The notes: generated from the letters alone by a model not told the origin. A DNA stretch of 64,000 bases from Hysterium pulicare CBS 123377 (GCA_000467715.1 AJFK01000180.1:143053-207052), one strand, 5' to 3'. Counted from the stretch's first letter, positions 25,822 through 38,248 are shown. Numbers and translations: made by a program.

Positions 25822-26753
25822 ATGTCTTCCGTTCCGCAACTGCACTTTACAGATCCAGGGGCTGTCGAGGAGCTTGAGAAGTACGTCTGGATGAGAAACA
25901 AGGCTGGCACCTGTGACATGTGCGACCCCATGCCATATATCCGGTCTTTGCCTTCAGGTCGTCAGCAAGAAATACACCTACCTTTAACGTATAATCGCTA
26001 CGACCGCTTAGTGAACGGAGTGCCACAACTTACTCCATCCGCCTACGGAGCGATGCATCTTGTGCGCCGCACCATAGAGTACAGTAGACGCGGAGATAGA
26101 AAAGAAAACTTGAATGATGCCCAGCTCATTGCTATTGACAAAATTCGAGCAGTGCAAGAAACGGAGGGCCGCTTTTCATTGTGGGAGAGACTGAACGACC
26201 TTAACGGCCGAACGGTCTCAGACAACAAAATAATCGAGCTCGCTGGTTTGTTCAGCGTATATTCTTTTTCGGCACCATGCAAGGTATCAAATTTCGATGG
26301 GTACATCCACTCGAACATGCTTTCGGAGAGTGTAACCTCGAGGAATCAAAACCAGTCATCAAGATGGATTTTATGGACTGGCGGGAGGAGGACTGGACGC
26401 CGCACTCTGACGTTAGGCGATTGCACCGTTTGAGCACTCTCCTACATGAACTCCTGCACGGCTTTTTGCAACTGCACGTACGTAAACGTTGTGTGTCGTA
26501 TGATCGCGATGTCAATCCGTATGGCGGACACGGTAGAGCTTTTCAACGTATCGTCTTAGCAATAGAAGAGGTTTGCCCTCGATTCCTAGACTTCCAAGCC
26601 AACTTATTTCGCTTCGGAAGTCTGAGTGTGCATCAAGACGAGGCGAATGGGACGGATCCGCCCAGTATCTGCGATCTCATGCACTACAAATTTCCATACG
26701 TTACCAGATTCTCCGGTGACGCTGAAGATGGGGAGGCTGGAGTGAAGATTTGA
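25822..26753 (+). pseudogene. SprT-like paralogue 2, interrupted by a one-base frameshift
   Basis: The frame opens at ATG 25822 (MSSVPQLHFTDPG) and matches gene 1 through a CxxC (GTCDMCDP), then breaks at a run of five T at 26265-26269. The remaining similarity (FFGTMQGIKFRW, HELLHGFLQLHV, GGHGRAFQRIV, PSICDLMHYKF) continues in the +1 frame to a stop at 26753. One missing base fully explains the switch; a 41-nt intron with a poor donor is the only splicing alternative. As written, translation ends at 26433 after 203 residues and lacks HExxH (His codon at 26445). It lacks the acidic repeat N-terminus of gene 1, and a repaired frame would be about 310 residues. It may be a recent pseudogene or a sequencing error in a homopolymer. 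Confidence 0.75.
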
Positions 26754-27306
26754 TGCAGATTGTCCTGAGGGAGCAAGTATTAGGTGACTGACCGCCATCG
26801 CCTTGAGGATGAGACGTGAGGTGGAAAAGGAGGGCTGCGTCATAATCTTAGAAAATGGAACCGGGCGGAAGGACTATACTCCGGGTAGATAGCACGTGCT
26901 GCGATTGCAACATTTTCACACTGTCATGTATGGGTAGATAGTGAATTTCATACGTGGTATTTGAATATCTAGGTAAATAGTAAACGATAGCGTGATATCT
27001 ATTCCACAACTCGCTCCAAGCACCTCTTCAACAGCGTCGATCCAATTTACTATCCAGCCATATGCCAATGCCCAAACTATAATCATCAAATCCAAACAAA
27101 GTTATGCGGCCATCCATTCTCTCATAAGGGGTATATATGCCACCATCAACAAAAGAAACTAAACTCAAAAAACTCCTGGGTCATGCGAGATGAATGTAGC
27201 GCTATATCATACCAATACTCAAAGAAACTCACAAGCTCCGTCCCAGACAAAACAAAAACAGTCTTTCATTAACGATAGTAGCGATATGCAGAAACAAGCA
27301 GTTGAT
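26754..27306. other. Convergent 3' intergenic region
   Basis: This lies between the SprT-like paralogue and the coiled-coil gene, both ending here. No feature is supported. Confidence 0.45.
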
Positions 27307-29629
27307 TTACTCAGCGAGCGACTCTTTCAAAGCATCCTCATCCAAATGCGTCACCGTAACCCGAAACGGAATATCTGGCACGGGACTGAAGAATCCCGTC
27401 AAAGGACCATTCTGATTCACACCCGGCGGACGCGTCTTTATCGGAATAGCTTGTTTCGGGAAGTCCGATGTACGAGGGGAAGGCGAAGGTGAAGGTTTAT
27501 GAATAGTCTCAGAACCAGAACTGCCCGTGCGACTGTGATCGGTGTCGGATGGCGTTTTCAATGAGGAAGTTGGGGAGACCCCGGTTCCCCATTTGCCAAA
27601 CACCCATCCACCGACCTTTTGTCCCAGCGTCCCTTTGCTAGGTTGAGGTCGTAGTCCTGGTTTTCGGTTCCCAGCAGTACCGTAAAGTAGTGAACGATTG
27701 TAGGTACTACTGTCAAGATCTCTACGCGATGCGCGCGTGGCTGTCGCCGTTGTAGCGCTCAGTACTGGCTGACTGGATGCCACGAACGAAGAGGGCGAAG
27801 CAAATCGTGGACTATGAGGCAGAAGCAGCTGCGAGGGGCGAGATTTTAGCGTATGAATATCCATTCCAGAAATAGAGATAAGGCTTTCGTGAGATGCAGC
27901 ACGGCGTAGTCCAGGTCGAGTCCGCTTGGGAAAGTATATTTCATCTGTCTCGGTATCGAGCTCTGATGAGAACGCAGGAGATGTCAGCGAATCTTTGTCT
28001 GGCCCATCTTCGTTTTCTTCAAGGATTGTTGGGTGTGTGGAAGGAGAAAGTTCAAAGTCGTCGACACTGGATGGCATCTGAGACCGGGAATTAGGTGGGC
28101 TGAGTTGCGTGATCGTTGCAGTAGCTAAGCTTGACTTGGGTTGGATCTGTACAGGCATAGATGTGCTGCGCGAATCTACGGAACGTAGCCTAGCTTGTGG
28201 ACTTTGGTAAGCAAAAAAGTCTGGAGAGCCTGGATCGTTATCTTCCGGGCTTGTAGGGCGGGAGGAATCACTGAAGACGCGGTCGAAGATCGAGGATGTC
28301 CGGCGAGAATTTGAATAGGCGGAACCTGGAGCCGAAGAAATGGTAGTGGAAGCGATAGTATTGTTTGACTGGATGGACCATCGTTGGTGATGATTAGGAG
28401 TTGAAGCAGCGTTTCGCGCTAGCTTCGGTGGCCTCGAAGACTGCCCACTAATTGTGATTCCATTTACCGAGGATCGAGGAGAATGAGTGCTTGTGGGGGG
28501 AGTAAAATGGCCGGCAGTAACGACATGTCGCCTTTTCTTCACACGATTAAGCGGAACCCTTGTTTTGGGGGTCTCTTTCCGTTCAGCTGGTGCATGATAG
28601 TGATGATGAACATGAATCTCTCGATTGTATCCCGGTTCCGGACTCATCTCTTTTTGCAGATTGGGCGTCGTGGGCTTTTCTTGCAATGGAGAAACTGGCT
28701 GATGAACCTGGAGCTGGTCTCGAAGTCGTTCGACTTCTTCGTTGGAGCTGTGAAGCATTTCTCGAAGCTCCACGATTCCCATCTGCAACTGGGTGTTCTG
28801 GCTAAGAATGTCATTGACGAAATGAGAAACAACATTGGTTCCACTCTTATCAGGCACGCCATTCTTAGCCGCTGCGGAGCCCTTCAATCTTCCCGCAGCG
28901 GTTCGCAGTTCAGCTTCTACAGCTCTTCGCCTCTCCATGCGCCCCACGAGCTCTACGTGGCGCTCTCTTTCTTCTGTTGCTTCCTTCTCCATTCTGTCCA
29001 TTTGATCTTGCAGGTCTCCGATTGTCTTCTCGGCCATCCTCCATCTCTGCAAAGCTGTCCTCTCCTCCTGGACTGTAGTCGAGAGCGTGTCGTGAAGCTG
29101 AGCCTGATCCCTTTCCAGCTGTAGTAGTTGTCGTTCCAGAGACTCAGTGCGCCTAGCCAGGATTGTCACACGTTCGAGTTCTTCCTGGGTAGCCTCAAGA
29201 GTTGCAGTAAGAGTGTTGACCTGCGTATCGGATTCTGAGAGGGCATTGTTGAGCTGTTCTAGCTGATCCAGCAAATTTCGGTTGTCTTGAACGGTTTGCG
29301 CATTTCTCTGCTCCAGCTCCAACTTCTCCTTTTCCAGATTCTCGATTGTAGAGGTCATATGATGGCGCTCCTGCGCAGCACTAGCCATAGAAGCCTCATG
29401 TCGTTCCAATAAGGCCTGTATTGCAAATGTCAGCGGCATGGTTGTGAGATAGCGACAGGTCGGAGAAGAAAGCGCGTACTTGGCCGTATGTCGCTGCAGT
29501 CTGAACGTTGCGCTCCAACCCTTCGATTAAACTACTGGCATGAGCTAGATGCGGGCAGTTTGTCTCTCCGCAGCAACAGTGCACATTCTGGAATGTGGTT
29601 TCCGGCAAGGTCGCAGATGCCTCCTCCAT
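27307..29629 (-). CDS. Coiled-coil protein with N-terminal Cys motif
   Basis: Exons 29629-29480 and 29415-27307 (64-nt intron, phase 0) encode about 752 residues. The start MEEASATLPETTF is followed by CCCGETNCPHL, a Cys-rich motif. Residues about 50-260 form a long heptad coiled coil (ENLEKEKLELEQRNAQ, QVNTLTATLEATQEELERV). A conserved segment SHFVNDILSQNTQLQMGIVE precedes a disordered Ser/Pro/Thr-rich half that contains short basic patches. The last part reads PGLRPQPSKGTLGQKVGGWV and ends DEDALKESLAE. I believe it is widely conserved in Pezizomycotina as an unnamed protein, possibly a scaffold or cytoskeletal adaptor; this is inference. Downstream is the SprT block. Confidence 0.85.
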
Positions 29630-30505
29630 CACGGTTGTCGAGACGCGTTTGTCGTAGGACTTTGCGCACGCGAAAATGATAAGGCCGACACAAAACAGGC
29701 CCAGAAGCGATCGCTCATAGTTTAAAAAGATGCCGCGGGATTAGGTAGATGTATGGCGAGAGCGGAGTTGAGTCGTCGAGCGTGTTGACCACTGCTCTCG
29801 TACCTGGCGGACCTACGTAGCGTGTGCTTCGGCAAATCCTGTTTGCCCCCATCCCTGCGTGTGAGACCCAGCCACCACGTTTTCGGAATAGCTCTGAATC
29901 ACAGTGTGATTGGCTCACGTGAACATAAAAGGCACGCGGACCCTGCGCCTTCATCCATCATCTGAACTTGAAGGCCACCAGCCTCCTTCTTTATATTTCA
30001 TCCTTTAGCCAGATTGCAATGCAGCTTTACATCATCATCAGGGGTAGCATCAGAACTACGTGCTAGAGTCGTCTCTCCGAGTGCAAGATTCACCCCTTTC
30101 TACGCGTTTTGGATAAGCAACTTGCCTACATAGTACGCTAAAGCATGCTCGAAACATGACATGATCTCGCGACTTCACGGATTCCTTAATCATGACACTA
30201 CTCTGCCTTGTAGGGTATAGCGCTTGAATCATCATAGAAGAGCCTTTCACATCGGAGCCAGTTGACACCGTGAGATAAAGGCCAAATAGAAGCATCATCT
30301 ATCTCTGAGTTCGCCATTTTCCTATTCAAGGAGCATCCATTCCCTGTAGTTATACATCATTCATTCCGGGTGCCTGAAATCCAGCACCATCTCGTGCAGA
30401 CCTTCATTGCATTCATGCATTTCCCATGTTCCCAAAAACAAAAAACCCCCCTCCATGATATGTGTTAGAGCTTTCATGCACTCCAAATGATGACTCCGTA
30501 CACGT
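29630..30505. other. Promoter of coiled-coil gene / 3' region of clr2
   Basis: Both flanking genes are on the minus strand. The stretch has only overlapping short frames without motif. Confidence 0.45.
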
Positions 30506-32835
30506 TTAGTCAATCACGACCGTGACTTTCGATTTCTTCCGCTCCATATCTGGCTCATCAAGAACCTTAGCGGTAGTCTCATCCTCATCTCCTGAATCTT
30601 CATCCTCATCCTTTTGACGATGGGCGTCTCTCGATTCGCTTCTTGAAGCTGTGTCATAACTTCGTTTCCTAGTCGGGAAGGTAGAAGACTCGCGAGTGTT
30701 TACGCTGGTGGCCCCACTACTGACATCCCCAGACTTGCTTCGAGCAAGACTGGGAGCCAAGAATCCACGAAGACCGCGCTGTTCCAGGGCAGATTGCTTC
30801 TTTCCCTCTTTATCCTCTTCCGCAGCCAACTCATCAATCGTTTTGATCCACTTACGCCAAGTAGCCGGGTCTCGGTCGTTTAGGTCCACGCCATTCAAAG
30901 TATCCACATCCAAACACTCCTTCCTTGAATCACCCCAGAACCACAGTCGATCGAAGTGGTCACATATTTTCTTGTAGTGGATAGATGAGAATGTCCGAGC
31001 TTCCCGAGCTCCGTCAAGACCTTCACCGAGGTTAGGAATCAGGCTTTGGCCCCCGTTCTCGGACGTAGAAACTTTCGAGAACCACAACACCATGGCGTCG
31101 GCCTCAAAGCAGCGGCCTAAAATCCGGGTGAAAGGGACTTCCATAGCTTTTGTAGGCCCATGCAGGGGATACCATTCTTCGTAGCCATCCAGAACTTGCG
31201 GGAGGTCTCCTTCGAACTTCCCATCAGCATAGGTAGCAGCTTGATCCAGAGTGTAAGCTTTTCCGACGATGTGAACGGCGGAGTTGTACGGTCTGCCTTC
31301 ATCCATGTCGTTGTCACTTGCGAGATGTAAATTCGACAGCTTGAGTAGGATCGATTGGATCTGAAGAACATCGACACAGGCTTGGGTGCCGGCTTTGGGG
31401 CGCAAACGAACGACATCACCTCTAACTATTGATTCCGAGCCAATATAGATTCCGTGACAATAGATCCGCGCATCTGGCCATTTCCCGGCGAAGCGGTGCT
31501 TTCCCATAAGTGAGAAAGACGACATTACGGTCAATGCGTTTTTGATGGTTGGATGCCAATCTGCTTCCGGTATAGGATCCAGGAACTCTTTCCAGAATAT
31601 AAAGGGTCGGGTGTGATGCAAGGGTACGTACTTGTACCTCTTCGAGAGAGACTTATCGGTTCCATTCGGATCGGGAAGCGGTTCCACTCTTACCCCAGAT
31701 TGATTGACGTTTGTTTCTTTCTCGGTTTGTACCACGAGGTCTTCGATGCTGACTGTTTCAGCGGGAGCTTGTCCTACAACACCAGCTTCCCAACGCGGAT
31801 AACCTGTGAAGGCATGGAGATTATGATTGTAGATCCTGAATTCCCTGGATTCACGTTCATGGCAAATTTCTTCGCCAGGCCCTAGCTTGCGCACGAAGAG
31901 TAGCAAATCACCAACTCTAGGTACCCATTGCGGCTGTGATTTGTATTTGTGTAAAACTTCAGGCATGATTTCTTGTTCGGTACGCCAGTCCATACTCATT
32001 GGCTCCAGGATGGGTTCATCCACGGTTCCGACGCGTTTCAACTTGTCGATGAGATTCCGATACACGTCCGGGGTTCCTTCTTCATCAACACGTCCTGTAT
32101 CTTGACCAGCGCCCAGGAGTTTTGGTCTGCCTTTTTTCTTTACGATCGTATCATCCTTTCCAATGCCACTGCCGTTTGAGACACTCCGAGGTTTCTGAGC
32201 TGAGCCGATGTTTGGGACCCGTGAACCTCTGGCTTGGCAAACAGTACATTGGCATCCCATGCTAACCCCTCCATGTTCCATTAAGAACTTGAAGTGGGGG
32301 AAGAAGCGGTTTGGTGAGTCAAAAACTTTGTGATTCGGATGCCCATATAGCCATCGATCAACCTTTTCGAGACCATATCAGATTACCAATCATTTGCAGC
32401 TTGGGAATGATACGTACCACTTTGGGATCACTCGCTCGAGGTTTTTGATAGAGATTGTATCCATCTGGTAGTCGTTCTAGGACGTACTTGACCCCTGCGC
32501 AATGTCAGTCAGGAACTGTCTCTAGCTTGCTATGCCAATGATGTAGGCTTCGTTGATCTTCAATAGCAGACAAAAAGAGTCCAAACGAAAGAACGTGTGG
32601 ACAAAATGTAGTTTTGGCATGCTCACCAGGTAGCGCTTCTCCTCGGCTTTCCATCCAAAGATTCCCGATCTTTTCAAGGTAAAGGGTTGGCGGATCGATC
32701 TGTCTGTACTTTGTCAAATCTGGGAGGCTGTGGGCTCTGTCAGCCGCATCACACACATAGGCGTACGAAAACTTACTGAGTAGGATCGCCGTCTGAACCA
32801 GCACGAAGGGGAACAACAACGGTTCCTGCTGACAT
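30506..32835 (-). CDS. clr2: Transcription-silencing protein Clr2
   Basis: Exons 32835-32777, 32727-32627, 32494-32418 and 32362-30506 encode about 697 residues. The start MSAGTVVVPLRAGSDGDPTH continues through LPDLTKYRQIDPPTLYLEKI, KYVLERLPDGYNLYQKPRAS and VDRWLYGHPNHKVFDSPNRF, each split by an intron whose removal restores the frame. Then follow MGCQCTVCQARG, QPQWVPRVGDLLLFVRKL and SESIVRGDVVRLRPK, as in the Clr2 domains (PF16761, PF10383). In fission yeast Clr2 is part of SHREC, the Snf2/HDAC repressor complex with Clr1, Clr3 and Mit1, which silences heterochromatin. The C-terminus is basic-acidic and disordered. Introns are 49, 132 and 55 nt. Confidence 0.92.
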
Positions 32836-33975
32836 AATGGTCTCAAGAGCTCTCGGTAACAACAGATAAAGGTTTAGATAGTTGCACAGCCTTTTTGTAG
32901 CTAGCGATGATGTCGTGACCCACGAGATGAGTGACACAAGTGAAGAGATGGAAACGGTGAGCTATCACGTCTGCCTCGTATCATTGAATCACTGCGGGAG
33001 AAACGAGAGGAAGGGTACAGTCGCATCGCTCATAGAAGCAGTGAGATGACGGTCATTGGTGCGGATGATATTCGAGTGAGCGGAGAAGAAGAAGTAGAAC
33101 ACGTGATGGGTAATGGATTGTGAGATATGGAAGAATAGTCCCTTCGATCATTGAGATGAAAAGATGTAGTGGTGAAAAGAGACACCAATGAGAAGTCGGA
33201 GATGGTGAAGTGACTCTTATCTCCAGGCTTTCACGGAGCGCATTGTTTTAGCATTCTCATTTGGAAGACGTGTAGGGTGAATGGTGAATGAAGTTGAGGC
33301 ACGTAAGCGAGCGTTCATCCCCAGGATTTTCAGATTGGCCTACAAGGGAGAGGCAGGGGTAGGTACCTTACCACCACGTGGTTTGGGGACGTCAATCTTC
33401 AAATCTTTGAGTAGCACATAATACCTAATTCTTCAAACAATCAAACGTAAATGTAGCAAGACTAGGTAAGCGGTCACACTTCCAAGGTTTCCCGCCGACC
33501 AACTGCCGAATTATACAGCTCCTTATCCGCTTTATGCAAGCTCACCCTTTAACATGCATTCCCGCCAACCGAACAAAAGCAACCCAAACCCCGTAACCCA
33601 GCGGGATCTGTCAGATCCTTGCCCGTTTCGCGCCCAAGTGTTTGGTTGATCAGACCAATTTAGGCCGTGTTCTAGCGTTTCTGCTCCTAGGCTTCTGTCT
33701 ACTTGCTGTAATTGGCCTCCATTCCGAAGCCAATTCACAATCTAATCCCCACGGGAGATGGCGACAACCACATTCTCGTTATGGCGTCCATCAATTGCCC
33801 GCCAGAGGAATGCCAGCAGGCTTGGGTGCGGTACCTGCTCCTCTGCTGCTGTCACTCTTCGCGACCTTCCAAGCTTGTCTCCCTCTCTCAGCCGCCGAGC
33901 GAAACCTGCATGACGCTTAGAGACACTGCAGCAGCGAGATGACCTATTGACTTTCGCCCGGAAATCCTGTATTCT
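32836..33975. other. Divergent intergenic region, clr2 / membrane protein
   Basis: About 1.1 kb between divergent starts. Open frames around 33532-33942 overlap on both strands and show no family. No RNA or repeat was seen. Confidence 0.45.
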
Positions 33976-35342
33976 ATGTCACGGATCGGTTCTTGGGCAA
34001 AGATTCCTGAGCGACCATTGTCTCCCAGTTCTGCCCACGATTATGTCCAAGCTCTGAAGAAGCAGCATCAGTCACAGGACACCCATTCACATCTCTCGAA
34101 TAAAAAATCGCTGTTCAGCATAACGAACATGTTCAGATCCCAGGACCTAGACCAGGACTTCGGAAGCCCTCAGACGAAAAAGATATCAACCCCAGCTGGA
34201 CAAAGACTTTCCGTGATCTTGGAGAATGGCGACACGGTCGCGAAACCGCCTCTTCCGCATCGCTCGTCTATGAGGAAGAGCACGCTCCTGGAAGCACCGA
34301 GGGAGAGTTTAGAGGATCAATCGCCTGGTTCCTCAGGTTACTCATACAGCGTGTGGTCCGAGGTATCTGGAGAGAAGTTTAAAGGTCTTCGAAACAACAA
34401 ACAAATAACCAAAAGAGGAGGATGGAAACGACTAGCAATCTTAATCGCTCTCGTCATCGCCTTAATAATAGCCCTTGCAGTCGGCTTAACTTTTGGATTA
34501 AAGAAGAAACACCACTCAAACGAATCAACTACACAATCACCAGCCGAATCAGCCGCTTCAGTAGCTTCAGCAGCCTCAGCGCAGGCTACGAATACAGCAT
34601 CAGGAGCACCAGGAGCAAACCCCACACAAACAGCCTCACTATCACCCTCCGCAACACCCTCGAATTTCCCCGTCGGCTCCTACAGCATGGTGACATTCCT
34701 CGACACCGTCCAAACAAACTGCACCGAGAACCCCGCAACCTGGACCTGCTTCCCTTACACAATCTACAACTCCGACCCCAACAAAGCCCTCGCAACCTTC
34801 AATTGGATCATCACCGAGCCCTCCAAAGGCACCTTCCAGATCTCCAGCACCACAAATCCGTTCTCCATCTCCTTTACCAATGCGGACTTAGACCTCCTAG
34901 ACGAAGGCCAAGACACCGAACGCTACCGATTCCAGATCATGCAGACGAAGACCGTGAGCCCGAGTACATCCATCACAGACGACAACAGCGCAGCGGAATG
35001 TTTCTTCAACGGGACAACCTTCCAAGCATATCTCTACACCAAGATGGCGAAGTCGTATCCGGATACCTCGAAAGGGCAGAGTTCAGGGAATCCCAGCTTC
35101 CCTGTATGGCCGTTTGGTGAGTTGTCTCTTGAATCCTGGTCGATAGTTCCGAGCTAACACACCCACCCCCAGCCATCCGCGTAGAACAAATAACAGGCGG
35201 CGGCACCAACGTGCCCAATTGCTACAAACTCTCCTCGAGCGGCGCCATCGGTGACCAGATAACCACCGGTCTGGACGCGCAAGACCAGGGCGCGCTCTGT
35301 AGTTGTTTATACAAGAACTGGAGGACGCCTGGGACGTATTGA
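33976..35342 (+). CDS. Single-pass type II membrane protein with extracellular domain
   Basis: Exons 33976-35116 and 35173-35342 (56-nt intron, phase 1) encode about 436 residues. A hydrophilic N-terminal part of about 150 residues (MSRIGSWAKIPERPLSPSSA) precedes one strong membrane helix, LAILIALVIALIIALAVGLT, flanked by basic residues on both sides. A Ser/Ala/Thr-rich linker follows, then a domain with six cysteines and N-glycosylation sequons (NCT, NGT), reading VTFLDTVQTNCTENPATWTC and ending CSCLYKNWRTPGTY. No signal peptide is present, so the helix would act as anchor with the C-terminus outside or lumenal. I do not recognise the family by name; such proteins occur in many filamentous fungi. 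Confidence 0.85.
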
Positions 35343-35775
35343 GTAGCCAAGAATATTGGATCTGTATATAGTGTAATAGATATTATGGGCGGATATTGTT
35401 TCATACTGGCTACATATTATATGTTTTTTTCTATGTTTTATTATAGATGTTTGGGAAATACCTACCTACGGGAAGCGAGGAGTTTTTTTGGGAGACTTGA
35501 ATATTCTGTGGCTTTTGTTTGATGGAAATTCAGATTTAATGGGGAGAGAATATCGTGGGTGGAGAGAGATATACTTGCTTAATAGGGATCTTGGAGACGC
35601 TCAATTTCTATTGGTATCCCAGCCACTGTTACTCCTACTTTGCTTAATCACAAAAAACAGAGACTGTCTTGTCTTAATAAAGTTTGTCGACACTCATATG
35701 GTAGTGTCCAAGCCTGCAGGGAGCGTCCCTAACGCAATTACTCTAAACTGCAAGAAACAGCTTCAATCCCGCATT
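35343..35775. other. Convergent 3' intergenic region
   Basis: This stretch lies between the 3' ends of the membrane protein and PP4R2 genes and holds no supported feature. Confidence 0.45.
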
Positions 35776-37169
35776 TCACTCCTCAGTAACATCCTTCATC
35801 TCCTCCTCCTTCCCAGCCCCATCCTTCCCCTCATCTTCCACCTTCGCCGGAGGCAATGGCGAAACCGCCCTTCTCCCCACCGCAGCCTCGATATCCAGAC
35901 TCCTAGCACCGACCCCGCCCCTCGTATGCTGCGGTCCCATATCCTCCATTCCAATCTCCTCTGGGCCTCTTGCATGCGGATGTTCTTCCTCGCCTTCGAC
36001 CGTATCAACGACTTCGCCGTTCACGAGTTCTTGATGGACATGGCGATGCGATGTCGGGGATGTTTGCGTGCCTATGACGACGCCTGCTTCTTGTTCTTGA
36101 CGTAGGAGCTCGCCTTGGGTTACACCGCCCGCTTCGCGGAGAGTTGGAGCATCTGAGGAAGCGCCGTTGGTGGCGGTCACCGTGAAGGAGGGATTTGAGG
36201 TTGATGTAGGCGAGGTGGTTGAAGGTGTCGGTGCAAGTCCTCCGTTCAGGACACTGACGGTTTCGATCCTTCCAGCGCCATTGGGTCCGTCTACCATTTC
36301 TGTGCTCTCGCTCACGAGTTCGCTTTGTGAGTTCTGGTTTGACCGCAGCCATGGAATTGGTGTGAGTAGTGCCCCGCCCAGACTCTCGTCACTTCCCAAC
36401 GTATTTGATGCGACGGGCCCAGCGCCATTGAGTAGAGAAGCGGTACTGCTAGGGAGAATGGCTTGCGGGAGCGGAAATACGGTTGTGGGGCTCGAAACCG
36501 AGACGACCCTGTCAAGAGCGCGGAGGTAGGGTGGCAAGTGTTTGTAGCGCGCTTTAGGATGCAATATTAACTCAGCGAGACGCTGGATTGTGTGAGGAGG
36601 GCTTTTGGGGAAGTTTTTGGAGAGTGTCGTCTTGATGGAGGTAAAGAAGCCCAGGATATCGGCGGGGAAGGTCCGAGGTTCGCTATTGACTTGGGCCGAC
36701 GAGGCACGAGTGAATGCAGGGACGGGTGGCCGCGAGGGGGGTGTTGCTGGCGGCGCATTCTCCTTGTCTGCAGATTGGGATTCCTGGCTAGAAATGGAAG
36801 TTTCTTGGGGTTTACTTGGCGTGTTTGCGACAGATGGTTGGGGCGGAGGAGGGTCGGAAGATATCGAAGGTTTGGGAAATTGATTGATTATCTGGAAGTG
36901 AGCAGTGTTAGAGAGCAATTGTCTAGAAAAGACGTATAGAAGCACATACCTCATCCAGGCGTGTCAATATTGACTCCAAGACACGCGGCCATTCTTCGCT
37001 ATAAATTTGTGTCAGGTGTGGTGGGTCGAAGCACAATGTTCCAGAGACAGTACTTACGAATCGAGCGAGCCATCTTCGGCAGCCCTCTCTAAAAGCTGAT
37101 CGGCTATTGAATCGCGTCAGCATGTGATTGAGTCGAATGAGAGCGCGGGGCATTCTTACCTGAGATCAT
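35776..37169 (-). CDS. PSY4: Protein phosphatase 4 core regulatory subunit R2
   Basis: Exons 37169-37160 (10 nt: ATG ATC TCA G), 37103-37058, 36998-36950 and 36891-35776 encode about 406 residues. The rebuilt N-terminus is MISADQLLERAAEDGSLDSE, then EWPRVLESILTRLDEIINQF. A proline-rich spacer precedes the second conserved block FFTSIKTTLSKNFPKSPPHT, IQRLAELILHPKARYKHLPP and YLRALDRVVSVSS. This is the PPP4R2 domain (PF09184). In yeast the Psy4 subunit directs the PP4 catalytic subunit Pph3, with Psy2, to targets such as phosphorylated histone H2A after DNA damage. The C-terminal half is disordered and acidic. Introns are 56, 59 and 58 nt. Confidence 0.87.
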
Positions 37170-38248
37170 ATTGGAGTGTGGTGGATAAAGACGCGGTGAG
37201 GTGCAAAGCAGTGACTATCGCCAGTCAATCATCAGAAGCTAAGTAATGCGACTGCGCCACGGGAAAGCGGGCGAATGAGGCCAAAATAACACAGACGGAC
37301 CTGAAAACTCACCCGCGAAGGCTGAGCAGGCTAGTTGAGGCTGTGCCCATGAGATACCCATGCCAAGGTCTTGTCATCAGGCTGTCTTATGAGGAAGCAT
37401 TCTTCAAATCCTCTTCTTCCTTCTCGACCTCGAGAGATTCGCCGTGAACCTTGGGAGCACACAACTCCATCTCGCGCTGTTCTCGAAAGCTCGCATTTTT
37501 GTGGAGCGACAGAGCCCTTCGAACTATAGCAGTCGCGGCCTTCCCGAACCGTCGTCGGTGGGACTTCTTTCAGCGCGACAGGGGCTGCCGCCGTGTGTGG
37601 AGTCGTGAGTGGGCACAGCAAAGCACAAGCGCCTCGTTCTCACCACACACCACGCTACTGTCTCTCCTCATCAACCATCCTCATTCTCTTTTGCTTCTAC
37701 ATCTCACCAGCAATCTTCGCCTTCTCTGATTTCTACCCCGGTCAATCGTTTATGAACACCCTCGACCGATTTATTCGAAGACGACTCCCTTTCTGGTCTT
37801 TTCAGTGCTATCCTCGCGCAAGGCCAAGATCATAGACGTTTCAGCGCCGCGACCCATTTACCGTGCACGCATCACGCCCGAATCCAACTGGTTTCAGCGT
37901 ACGAAGACACTCACCGCAACCTCATTCGCTTCCCACGTTCCCCAGCAACGCCGACATCCGACTGCTTCATTCAGGTCTCACTTGTGCTGCGATACCACCG
38001 CTCGGAACTATACCACTCCACGGCCGTGCTTGACAGCTTCTCCACTCCTCGCTCTCCTCGCTCTCTTTCCCTTAGTACATCACATCTGCATTTTCAGCCG
38101 CCAAAAGCGGCTGACTTATTTCGCCAAAATTTCTCAACACGAAGCCAGAGCATCCCTCCTCGGAGGCCACCCCTACCAACATCTAGGCGGTTATCATCAC
38201 CGCGAAGGCTTAACCGCACCCCAACCGAGCTTGCAGCATACACCCAAG
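37170..38248. other. Divergent intergenic region, PP4R2 / UPF0658
   Basis: About 1.1 kb between divergent starts. The frame of the UPF0658 gene stays open upstream to 37805 but without an ATG and without family resemblance, so it is leader. Pyrimidine-rich tracts are common. Confidence 0.5.
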
